Source: Planctomycetaceae bacterium (GTDB taxonomy: Bacteria > Planctomycetota > Planctomycetia > Pirellulales > UBA1268). From it: DNA of 8,210 bases. The notes below the pieces were generated by a model. The model saw only the letters and a list, made by a program, of their open reading frames with translations, had not been told where the DNA came from and searched no databases. The position numbers were made by a program, and so were the translations under genes. Shown here in pieces: positions 1 to 7,400 of the stretch (positions are counted from its first letter, which is position 1; each line of letters starts with the position of its first letter). The stretch covers positions 1-8,210 of the forward strand of contig DNLZ01000162.1 of NCBI GenBank assembly GCA_003488325.1, given 5' to 3'.

Positions 1-506
1 GTACTCCGGATGTCGACGAGTTTCGCGGCGGTGTCGCCGGGATCGATGAACATCGGCACGATCGTCTCGCGGGCAGCCTGATTGTCCGCATGAGTGATCA
101 GCTTCGCGAAATCGATCCGGTCGTGGAGCGACGTCTGTTCGAGCTGCGGGAGAATCTCCGCGAACAGGCTCCAGCCCGGGCCCGACTCGGGAAGGGGATC
201 GTTCGAGCCGCCCGCCCACGACCCTGTCGGGGTGGACGTGAATCCGGGCGGCAGCCGTCGGCGGCCGTTGTGGTACGCGTGGATGGCCAGGCCGATCTGC
301 TTGAGATTGTTGAGGCTCGACTGCCGACGAGCGGCCCCCCGCGCGCTCTGGACGGCGGGGAGCAGGAGCCCGATGAGGACCGCGATGATCGCGATCACCA
401 CCAGGAGTTCCACGAGCGTGAAACCATGTCTCACGACGGTCGCCGAGCCTCCACCGCGGCGACGACGACTCGGGTGCACGTGGCCAGTTTTCAGCAAAAC
501 CTTCAT
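1..506 (-). CDS. DUF1559 prepilin-like protein, N-terminal part (runs off left edge)
   Basis: About 168 codons are present; the C-terminal part lies outside the window. Reading leftward from the ATG at 506-504, the protein has a basic leader of 28 residues ending in RHG, then FTLVELLVVIAIIAVLIG (residues 29-46). This is the type IV prepilin/pseudopilin cleavage and methylation signal: Gly28 before the cut, Phe29 as +1, Glu33 as the conserved Glu at +5, then a hydrophobic helix. It is followed by LLPAVQSARGAARRQSSLNNLKQIGLAIHAYH, the hallmark start of the DUF1559 (SBP_bac_10) family that is greatly expanded in planctomycetes. Its precise role is unknown; the family is presumed to sit at the cell envelope after processing by a prepilin peptidase. 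The ATG at 506 has AGGA 8 nt upstream. A GTG at 434-432 would give the shorter leader more usual for prepilins, with GGAGG about 13 nt upstream, so the start is not certain. A Fur-type operator and promoter lie upstream. Confidence 0.9.
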   Translation of the reverse strand, partial: MKVLLKTGHVHPSRRRRGGGSATVVRHGFTLVELLVVIAIIAVLIGLLLPAVQSARGAARRQSSLNNLKQIGLAIHAYHNGRRRLPPGFTSTPTGSWAGGSNDPLPESGPGWSLFAEILPQLEQTSLHDRIDFAKLITHADNQAARETIVPMFIDPGDTAAKLVDIRS

Positions 507-514
507 CGGATGAT

Positions 515-518
515 TCCT
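515..518 (-). promoter_or_regulatory. Ribosome binding site for the DUF1559 gene
   Basis: On the minus strand AGGA lies 8 nt before the ATG at 506. It favours this ATG over the internal GTG at 434, although GGAGG upstream of that GTG means the shorter form cannot be excluded. Confidence 0.5.
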
Positions 519-571
519 GATGGGACAGGACGACGGTGGATCAGGCAGAGAGGTTCGGCGGACGGAACCTT

Positions 572-618
572 GGCTGGCTGGCTCGCACCCGACACCGTCT
601 GTCGCGGGCTGGCTGGCT
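572..618. repeat. Pair of 12-nt direct repeats flanking a small stem-loop
   Basis: GGCTGGCTGGCT occurs on the plus strand at 572-583 and again, identically, at 607-618. Between them CGACA (590-594) and TGTCG (600-604) form a perfect 5-bp stem with a 5-nt loop. CC at 588-589 can pair with GG at 606-607 across a one-base bulge. The tetranucleotide GGCT repeated three times could arise by slippage. A role in leader folding is possible but unproven. Confidence 0.5.
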
Positions 619-664
619 GCGCGAAACCCAGGAACGAGCTGACGGGCGTTGCGCCGAAAGCCGC

Positions 665-689
665 GATACTGAGAATCGTTCTCAATATC
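665..689. promoter_or_regulatory. Fur-box-like operator
   Basis: The core TGAGAATCGTTCTCA (670-684) fits the 7-1-7 Fur consensus TGATAATnATTATCA closely. It is flanked by GATAC on the left and ATATC on the right, so the whole 25-bp site is palindromic except for two of twelve pairs. It lies between the predicted -10 element and the transcription start of the leftward DUF1559 promoter, where bound Fur-Fe(II) would block RNA polymerase. The AT-rich palindrome stands out sharply in GC-rich surroundings. The half-site fits Fur better than PerR or Zur, but the assignment rests on sequence likeness only. Confidence 0.75.
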
Positions 690-714
690 ATGGTGGCCAA
701 TTTCTTTTTGTCAA
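687..714 (-). promoter_or_regulatory. Sigma-70-like promoter for the DUF1559 gene
   Basis: On the minus strand a perfect -35 hexamer TTGACA (714-709) is followed after 16 nt by CATGAT (692-687), which matches 4 of 6 bases of TATAAT. The Fur-like palindrome overlaps the -10 element and the expected start near 680. The promoter points toward the DUF1559 gene, giving that gene its own iron-responsive transcription separate from the 797-4369 operon. Confidence 0.6.
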
Positions 715-725
715 CGCCGGCAACG

Positions 726-748
726 AAAAAACGGATTCCGCCGCGGAA
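726..748 (-). terminator. Weak intrinsic terminator candidate after the HAD-KR gene
   Basis: On the minus strand, about 50 nt beyond the stop codon at 799-797, TTCCG-CGG-CGGAA (748-736) can form a 5-bp stem with a 3-nt loop. A run of six T follows four nucleotides later (731-726). The stem is short and the gap before the T-run is not ideal. An alternative pairing of GCCGC with GCGGC just upstream is also possible. It sits directly before the DUF1559 promoter, a sensible place for termination. Confidence 0.35.
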
Positions 749-796
749 CGGCCGAAGAAGCGGCTGATCGTGAGGCCGGCCACCTGCATCTCGACG

Positions 797-3367
797 TCAT
801 GTGAGGAACATGGCCGGCGGCAGGACGCCCCGATCGACGATCACGACTTCCGCTGCGGGCAGGCCCGCGACGATCTCGGCGATGGCATGGCGACACCCCT
901 CCTCGATCGACATCAGGCGCTGGCCGCCCCCCTCGAGCGCCCGCCGACTGGCTGGCCGCGCCGCCATGCCGACGTCGGCCCACCCCGGCCAGTGGATGGT
1001 CGCGGCGGCCGTGCCGCCGGGGCCACTCCGGTAGTGTGTCACGAGCTTGGCGAGCAGGTCGTTGGCGAGCGCGTAATCGGTTTGGCCGACCCCCCCGCAT
1101 CGCCCGGTCAACGAACCAAAGGCCACGAAGGCCTCGAGGGGGTCGTGGCGCAGGGCGTCGACGAGCCCGACAAGACCACTCACCTTGCCACCGAGCGTGC
1201 GGTGCACCTCGGCGGGCGTCTTGCGGTCGAACCGTCCGGTGTGCTCGAACCCGGCGCCGTGGATCACGCCACGAAACGGACCTCCCGACGCGCGGGCGGC
1301 GGAGAGCGTGTCGCGCAGTGCCTCCGCGTCGTCGATCCGACAGACGTGGTACGAGGCCTCGATGCCGCAGGCCTGCAGGGCCGCGAGGTTCCGCCGCACC
1401 TCGATCACGCGCGCGACGGCGTCCCACGCCTCGTTCGGCTTCCGCCCGGTGGCCCGCGCGCCAATCATGACGTCGCGCTTGAGCGCCTCGAGTGCGCGGG
1501 CGTCGAGCCGCTCCCACGGCTCGTCCCCGGGCGGCGTCGTGCCCAGGAGCACGAGCCTCAGCCCGAAGCGGACGGCAAGCCGCCGTGCGACCTCCGCGGT
1601 GATGCCGCGCGCACCGCCGGTCACGAGCCACTGGCCGCCCGGTGAGATGCGCGGCCCCTCCGCCGGCGTGGGCCTTGGTACCAGACGGATGGCGTGGCGC
1701 TCGTCGCGGCGATAGCCGACCTCCACCCGCGCGAATCCCTGCTCAGGGCTCAGGGCGCACGATGCGAGGGCGTCGGTCATCTCGGCAAGCACCCGATCGG
1801 TCACGGCATCGATGCGGTCCCCCGCCGGGCCGTCCACGATCCGCACCGCCGGACCGCCCGCACCGCCGGCACGCGACTCCATGTAGACGGCCTTCAGGAG
1901 ACCGGTGATCGCGCCACCTGTCGGCGTGGCGATGCGGCCGCTCGCTCCCACGTCGCCCCCGAGCGATGTGACGCCGACCACCGCGGCACGCGTCAGCCAA
2001 GGCTTCCCGAGACCGTGGCCGTACCAGGCCTGACAGAGGGCGAACGCAGACTCGATCACTCCGAGGGTCTCCGCTCGCCAGGCGGCAGGAGTGGGAATCG
2101 GCTCGACCCGGTCGGTCCAGGCCGCGGCGAGCACGAGGTGACAGGGCGTGTCACCAGGCACCGCGGCGAACAGCGGTGCGATCTGCTCGGGTGGTGAGTC
2201 GCCCGGCACCACCACGACCTCCAGTCCAACGCTCCGCAGCCGCGTCGCGAGCGCCGGTGCGAGCGGCGCTCCGCCGTGGATCATCACCATGCCGCTCGGT
2301 GGTCGCGCGTCACCGGGTGGGAGCGGCGCGGGCACGGCGGCCAGTTCGCACCGCAGCATCGGTTCCGTCGCGTCGCCACCGGGTGCGGCCGGGATCTGTC
2401 CGGCACGCGCTCCGCGCTCCGTGCGCGACGTCTCGGGATCGCCTCGGGCCGGCACACGCATGCGGCCGAGAAACGTCCCCTCCTCGTAGGCTGGGCCCGG
2501 GTGGAAATAGAAGCCGCGGCCCGAGCGGCGGCCGGTGCGACCGGCGTCGATGAGTCGCTGGAGATATTCCCCGTTGCGCACGATCTGCGGATCGCGCATC
2601 ACGCCGCCCCAGTAGCGGGCGATGTCGCGCACCGTCTCGAGCCCGATGCGGTCGAGCATGCCGAACGGCCCGACCGGCATGCCGGTGACGCCCATCCAGG
2701 CGCGATCGACGTCCTCGGGCGTGGCCACGTCGCGCTCCGCCAGCGTCAGGGCCGACATCAGGAGCACCCGCAGCATGGAGTTGAAGACGTAGCCGGGGTG
2801 CTCGCGTCTGAGGACGATGGGGATCTGCCCGATCCGTCTGGCGAACCGCTCGAGCGAGCCCACGCACTCCGCACTCGTCGCACCGTGCGGCATGATGTCC
2901 GCCACCGCCGCGAGCCAGACCGGGCTGTGGACGTGGAATGCCGCGAAGCGCTCCCGCCGGCCGAGGCCCGCGACGAGCATGGACGGCAGAAAGTACGAGC
3001 TCGTGGTCGTGAGAATGGCCGAGGGGGGGAGCAGTCGGTCGAACTCGCCGAGCACACGGCGTTTGAGCGGCAGCTGCTCGGGCACGCACTCGCAGGCGAG
3101 ATCGACATCCTGCGAGGCCATGGCCGCCGTGCTCGTGAACGTCGCCGCCCGGGTCGCGGACACGGGGTCGGCCGGGCCGAGCGCTCCCATCTCCCGGAAG
3201 GTCCGCTCGAGCCGCCGCGGCCCCTCGGCGACGGCCTCTGGGTCGACGTCGAAGACGTTCACGGCGACGCCGTGGGCGACGCACTGGGCGGCGAGCTCCA
3301 TGCCGATCGAGCCCGCGCCGATGATCAGGGCTCGGCGGACGTCCCGGTCGGCGTGGTGCGTCGGCAT
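797..3367 (-). CDS. 3-hydroxyacyl-CoA dehydrogenase / PKS-type ketoreductase fusion
   Basis: This 856-aa protein has two redox modules. Residues 12-190 form a 3-hydroxyacyl-CoA dehydrogenase NAD domain: GAGSIG at 17-22, and acidic FDVD at 39-42, which favours NAD. His145 (AFHVHSP) sits at the catalytic His position, and Asp157, exactly 12 residues on, replaces the usual Glu. Residues 190-300 are the helical C-terminal HAD domain (PGYVFN, GMPVGPFGMLD, GRRSGRGFY). After a linker (305-355), residues 358-560 look like the non-catalytic half of a modular ketoreductase (VTSLGG, GGAITGLLKA). Residues 578-800 are the catalytic half: TGGARGIT at 583-590, Lys728, Ser752, Tyr765, Asn769. The usual Arg of LLGR, which grips the NADPH phosphate, is Thr610. 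It resembles the KR of PfaA-type PUFA synthases. Both modules interconvert 3-oxo and 3-hydroxy acyl groups, so a role in lipid or polyketide synthesis is inferred. No KS, AT or ACP gene lies nearby. No signal peptide is visible, so it is probably cytosolic. The start has only a weak RBS (GAGACGAG) and follows the upstream gene by 33 nt. Confidence 0.88.
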   Translation of the reverse strand: MPTHHADRDVRRALIIGAGSIGMELAAQCVAHGVAVNVFDVDPEAVAEGPRRLERTFREMGALGPADPVSATRAATFTSTAAMASQDVDLACECVPEQLPLKRRVLGEFDRLLPPSAILTTTSSYFLPSMLVAGLGRRERFAAFHVHSPVWLAAVADIMPHGATSAECVGSLERFARRIGQIPIVLRREHPGYVFNSMLRVLLMSALTLAERDVATPEDVDRAWMGVTGMPVGPFGMLDRIGLETVRDIARYWGGVMRDPQIVRNGEYLQRLIDAGRTGRRSGRGFYFHPGPAYEEGTFLGRMRVPARGDPETSRTERGARAGQIPAAPGGDATEPMLRCELAAVPAPLPPGDARPPSGMVMIHGGAPLAPALATRLRSVGLEVVVVPGDSPPEQIAPLFAAVPGDTPCHLVLAAAWTDRVEPIPTPAAWRAETLGVIESAFALCQAWYGHGLGKPWLTRAAVVGVTSLGGDVGASGRIATPTGGAITGLLKAVYMESRAGGAGGPAVRIVDGPAGDRIDAVTDRVLAEMTDALASCALSPEQGFARVEVGYRRDERHAIRLVPRPTPAEGPRISPGGQWLVTGGARGITAEVARRLAVRFGLRLVLLGTTPPGDEPWERLDARALEALKRDVMIGARATGRKPNEAWDAVARVIEVRRNLAALQACGIEASYHVCRIDDAEALRDTLSAARASGGPFRGVIHGAGFEHTGRFDRKTPAEVHRTLGGKVSGLVGLVDALRHDPLEAFVAFGSLTGRCGGVGQTDYALANDLLAKLVTHYRSGPGGTAAATIHWPGWADVGMAARPASRRALEGGGQRLMSIEEGCRHAIAEIVAGLPAAEVVIVDRGVLPPAMFLT

Positions 3368-3400
3368 CGCGACTCGTCTCGCAGGAGGGCGCGAGCCGCG

Positions 3401-4369
3401 CTACAGGCCGAACGCCATGTCCATCTCGTGGGCGACGGTCCGGAGGTAGGCCTCGTCGCCGCCGGAGACCTCGGCGGCCGCCCAGCCGTGGAAGTTGATC
3501 TCGCGCAGCGCCCGGCGGACGTCCGCATAGTCGATGTCGCCCGAGCCGATCGGGGTGAACTTCCCTTCCGCGCGGGAGAAGCCCTTGATGTCGAGCTTCC
3601 GCACTCGCTGGCCCAGGGTTCGGATCCAGTCGCCCATCGATCCGTATTTCCAGTGGTTGCCGATGTCGAACTGCATGCCGACCCAGGGTGAGCGGAAGTC
3701 GTCGATGTAGCGGACGAACTTCTCCGCCGTCTGCGTCGCGTCGCCGTCATGGTCGTAGAGGAACTGGTTCCAGACGTTCTCGACCAGGATCTGCACGCCG
3801 AGTTCGCCCGCCAGCGGGATCGCCTTCGCGATGTTGTCGACCGAGCGCGGCCAGATCTCCTCCTCCGGGCCGTCCTCCCCCTTGCCCACGACGAGGAGCA
3901 CGCTGTGGCCGCCGACGGCGTGCGTGTCGCGGATTGCCTGGAGGAGGAGTCCGAGCGCCTCGGCTCGCGTGGCGGCATCCGGACTCGTGTGACGCACCTG
4001 CCAGTGCTTCGCGCACACGCTGCCGTCGACCGGCAGACCGCTCTCGGCGATCGCCCGCTTCGTCTCGGCGACGTCGCCGCCCGGGAAATCCATCTCGACG
4101 CCGTCGAAGCCGGCGGCCTTCGCGATCCGAAAGCGTTCGACGAGACCGCCACTCGACGCCTTGATCATGCCGATCTTCAGCGTCTTCTTGAGACGGCCCG
4201 CGAGGGAGTCGGTCGCGTCGGTCGCGCCGAACGCCCGTCCGGCATCGAGGCGGACGGCCTCGGGCACGGCGAGGCCGGCGACGCCGGTCAACACCGCACG
4301 ACCGATGAATCGACGACGCGACACGCCGGTCGCGGCACCGTGGACGACGGGATCGAGCCGGATGGTCAT
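3401..4369 (-). CDS. Tat-exported sugar phosphate isomerase/epimerase (xylose isomerase-like TIM barrel)
   Basis: The 322-aa protein starts with a twin-arginine signal: SRRRFIG at 17-23, followed by a short hydrophobic stretch AVLTGVAGLAVPEA. The mature part (from about residue 62) is an AP-endonuclease-2-like TIM barrel: LKIGMIK at 64-70, AAGFDGVEMDF at 85-95, ILVENVWNQ at 194-202, QFDIGNHWKYG at 233-243, KLDIKGFSR at 258-266, and GWAAAEVSGG at 295-304. Glu197, Asp235 and Glu300 sit at metal-ligand positions of the family. The usual His of the HxKD strand appears to be Asp260. Such proteins are abundant in planctomycetes, and the substrate cannot be told from sequence; carbohydrate breakdown in the periplasm is the usual guess. 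This start is preferred because AGGAG lies 5 nt before it and the signal begins soon after; an in-frame ATG at 4438 would add 23 residues ahead of the signal. It is probably cotranscribed with the HAD-KR gene. Confidence 0.88.
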   Translation of the reverse strand: MTIRLDPVVHGAATGVSRRRFIGRAVLTGVAGLAVPEAVRLDAGRAFGATDATDSLAGRLKKTLKIGMIKASSGGLVERFRIAKAAGFDGVEMDFPGGDVAETKRAIAESGLPVDGSVCAKHWQVRHTSPDAATRAEALGLLLQAIRDTHAVGGHSVLLVVGKGEDGPEEEIWPRSVDNIAKAIPLAGELGVQILVENVWNQFLYDHDGDATQTAEKFVRYIDDFRSPWVGMQFDIGNHWKYGSMGDWIRTLGQRVRKLDIKGFSRAEGKFTPIGSGDIDYADVRRALREINFHGWAAAEVSGGDEAYLRTVAHEMDMAFGL

Positions 4370-4374
4370 GGAGG

Positions 4375-4379
4375 CTCCT
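4375..4379 (-). promoter_or_regulatory. Ribosome binding site deciding the isomerase start
   Basis: AGGAG on the minus strand lies 5 nt before the ATG at 4369. It supports the 322-aa form over the longer frame opening at 4438, which reaches almost to the divergent gene. Confidence 0.7.
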
Positions 4380-4468
4380 GCATCTCGGGACGCTACGGCC
4401 ACGGGATCGGCCGCTGGATACCGCGGCCCTGGCGACACTATCCTACGGTGTTCCGGTCCGCCGCTCTC

Positions 4469-4473
4469 GGAGG
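4469..4473 (+). promoter_or_regulatory. Ribosome binding site of the three-module fusion gene
   Basis: GGAGG lies 6 nt before the ATG at 4480, a near-ideal Shine-Dalgarno signal. Together with the signal peptide directly after the ATG it fixes this start. Confidence 0.75.
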
Positions 4474-4479
4474 TTCGTC

Positions 4480-7400
4480 ATGAATCGACCCCGATCGGTT
4501 TTCCGCTTCCGGCCGTGTCTGGCGGCCATCCTTGCCGCCGCGGCGTGTCGGTGTGTCGGGGCGGCTGATCCCCCGCCGGCTCCCGTCGAGACGGGCCTGC
4601 GGGCGGGAGCGGCCGCCGTCAACATCACGCCTCCCCTCGGTGAGCCGATCGTCGGGGGGTTTCATCCGTATCCCGCGACCCACGTCCACGACGAGCTGCA
4701 CGCACGCTGCCTCGTGCTCGACGACGGCAGCACCCGGATCGCGCTGGTCGTGTGCGACCTGCTCGGCATCCATCGCTCCGTGAGCGACGAGGCCCGTCGG
4801 CTCATCGCGGCCGAGACCGGCATCCCGCCGGAGCACGTGCTCATCTCCGCCACGCACACGCACTCGGCCACGACCGCGCTCGGCGGCACCGGTGACGAAC
4901 GGTTCAAGCCGACGCTCGACCAGCTCACGCCGTACCAGTCGTTCGTCGTGCGGCGGATCGCCGACGGCGTGCGGCGGGCGGTGAACCTCCTGCGGCCCGC
5001 GGAACTGGCCGTCGGCACGGTGGACGTGCCGGAGCACGTGTTCAACCGGCGCTGGTTCATGCGGCCGGGCACGATGCCGGAAAATCCATTCGGATCGGCC
5101 GACGATCTGGTGAAGATGAATCCACCGGCCGGCAGCCCCAATCTGGACCGGCCCGCAGGGCCCACCGATCCGACCATCTCGATCATCGCGGTCCGCGAGC
5201 CCGACGGCAGGCCGATCTCGGTGTATGCCGCCTACTCGCTGCACTACGTCGGCGGCGTCGGCCCGGGCCACGTCTCCGCCGACTACTTCGCCATCGTCTG
5301 TGACGAGCTCGCCCGGCTCTCGGGTGGCGATCGGGCCGATCCGCCGTTCGTCGCCCTCCTCGCGAACGGAACGAGCGGAGACATCAACAACATCAACTTC
5401 CGCACCCCGCGCCCCGCCCAGCCGCCCTACGTGCAGATGCGGGCGGTGGCGACCGACGTGGCGGCGAAGATCCACGGCGCCCTTCCCGGCCTCGCCTACG
5501 CGCGATCGGTGCCGCTGGCCGCCCGCTATCGCGAGCTCGAACTGGGCGCGCGACACCCGACGGACAAGGAGGCTGCGTGGTCGGCGAAGACCCTCGAGAC
5601 CCCCACGGCCGACGACGCGAAGAAGTCGCTCTCCGAGATTTACGCCGAGCGTGTTCGGGCCCTCGCCAAGCAGCCGCCGACCGTCGCGGTGCCGCTCCAG
5701 GTGCTGAAGATCGGGCCGGCCCGCATCGGGGCGATGCCCTGCGAGGTCTTCTGCGAGATCGGCCTCGACTTCCGCCGCAGGAGCGGCGGATCGCCGGGGT
5801 TCCTGGTGTCGATCGCGCATGGCTACATGGGGTACCTGCCGACCCCGCGGCAGCACGATCTCGGCGGGTACGAGACCTGGCCGGGGACGAATCGGCTCGA
5901 GCGCGACGCCTCCGACAAGATGCTCGCGGCGCTCGTGGAAATGTGCGGCGAGCTGAACCCCGTGGGTGGGGCGCCGAGCCCGGCCGAATCGCTCGCGCGG
6001 CTCGAGGTCGATCCCGGGCTGCGGGTGGAGCTCGTGGCCGCCGAGCCCGACGTGGTCGATCCGGTCGCCCTGGCCTTCGACGAGCACGGCCGCATGTGGG
6101 TGGCCGAGATGCGCGACTATCCCACCGGCCCCGCCGACGGCGGACCGCCGCTCTCGAGGATCAAGGTGCTCGAGGATCGCGATGGAGACGGCCGGTACGA
6201 GCACGCCACGCTCTTCGCCGAAGGCCTCTCCTTCGCGAACGGCCTGCAGCCCTGGCGGGGCGGCGTGATCGTCACGTGCGCCGGCCGCGTGGCCTGGCTC
6301 GCCGACACCGATGGTGACGGCCGGGCGGATCGCGACGACACGCTCTTCACGGGCTTCGCCGAGCAGAACTCGCAGCTGCGCGCGAACCACCCGACCCTCG
6401 GGATCGACGGGCTGGTCTACGTCGCCAACGGGCTCCGGGGTGGCGAGGTCGTGGCCGCCGACCTGCGGTGGCGGCGCGATGACGGTGCGCGGCTCGACGA
6501 GCGTCCCGCACCGCTCGACATCCGAGGCCGCGATTTCCGGTTCGACCCGCGGTGCCTCGGCGGCGACGTTGCGGCACGCGCAACGGGCACCTACGCCACG
6601 GTCACGGGGCACGGACAGTTCGGGCTCACGTTCGACGACTTCGGCACCCGCTTCATCTGCTCGAATCGCAACCCGTGCGTGCAGGTGATGCTGGAGGAGC
6701 ACGATCTCGTGCGCAACCCCGCGCTGGCGCTCGCCGGCGCCGTCCAGGACGCGGCACCGGCGGGCGAGCAGTCGCGGATTCATCCGCTGTCGGCGGCGTG
6801 GACCACGTCGAACCTCCACGCGGGGCAGTTCACGGCGGCCTGCGGCGTGCGGATCGAACGCGGCGACGCGCTCCCCGAGAGCTACCGGGGGGACGCCTTC
6901 ACCTGCGATCCCACCGGCAATCTCGTGCATCGGTCGCGGCTCGAACAGGCGGGCGTGGCCTATGCGTCGGCGCCGGACGAGCCCGGCGCCGCGCCGCGGG
7001 AGTTCCTCGCTTCGCCGAGCGACTGGTTCCGGCCGGTCGGCCTCGCGACCGGCCCCGACGGCTGCCTCTATGTCGCCGACATGTGCCGCGCCGTCATCGA
7101 GCATCCCGACTTCATGCCGGACGAACTCAAGGCCCGTCCCGACCTGCGGCACGGCGACGACCGCGGCCGCATCTGGCGGGTCGTGCCGGCCGACGCCGCG
7201 CGACGCGCGGCCCCGCCGCGGCTGGCCGAGCGGACATCGGCGGATCTCGTCGCCGTGCTCGATCCCGACTGGGAGCCGGCCGCCGCGCGGGCCGGGGCGG
7301 CCGTCGTCCGGCCCCGGCGGCATGTGTTCTCCGGCGGCGAGGTGCACGTCCAATTTCCCGACCTCCCGGCCGCGGCCCGGAGGGGGCTCGTCGCGCAGCG

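Larger units (their letters stand above)
507..680 (-). promoter_or_regulatory. Roughly 170-nt transcribed leader of the DUF1559 gene
   Basis: If transcription starts about 7 nt beyond the predicted -10 element, the mRNA leader spans about 680 to 507. No convincing gene lies in it. A 65-codon frame (503-700, minus) has its ATG upstream of the predicted start site, so it is unlikely to be translated from that codon, although its stop overlaps the DUF1559 start as ATGA. The leader holds two identical 12-nt repeats and a small stem-loop, given as a separate entry. Confidence 0.4.
4370..4479. promoter_or_regulatory. Divergent promoter region between the isomerase and fusion genes
   Basis: These 110 bp separate two divergently read genes and must serve both. 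For the rightward gene, TGGATA (4415-4420) and TATCCT (4439-4444), 18 nt apart, each match 4 of 6 bases of the -35 and -10 consensus. Leftward, TAGGAT (4445-4440), the reverse of the same element, is a possible -10 without a clear -35. A perfect inverted repeat GGCCGC-8 nt-GCGGCC (4409-4428) covers the putative rightward -35 and could be an operator shared by both directions. These assignments are weak because planctomycete promoters often deviate from the E. coli consensus. Confidence 0.4.

Noticed and set aside
503..700. A 65-codon minus-strand frame with a signal-peptide-like start and an ATGA overlap with the DUF1559 gene
   Set aside because: Its ATG at 700 lies between the predicted -35 and -10 elements, upstream of the likely transcription start, and part of its sequence is the Fur palindrome. 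The ATGA overlap is probably chance.
90..767. A 225-codon plus-strand frame opposite the DUF1559 gene
   Set aside because: It is antisense to the unmistakable prepilin-like signal and DUF1559 start, and its product is low-complexity.
536..1645. A 369-codon plus-strand open frame starting in the DUF1559 leader
   Set aside because: It is low-complexity and Arg/Gly/Pro-rich, and it is opposite the conserved ketoreductase. No family motif is visible.
2276..3691. A 471-codon plus-strand open frame across the HAD-KR gene and part of the isomerase gene
   Set aside because: It crosses the boundary of two recognisable minus-strand genes and has no family-like motifs; it is a shadow of high GC content.
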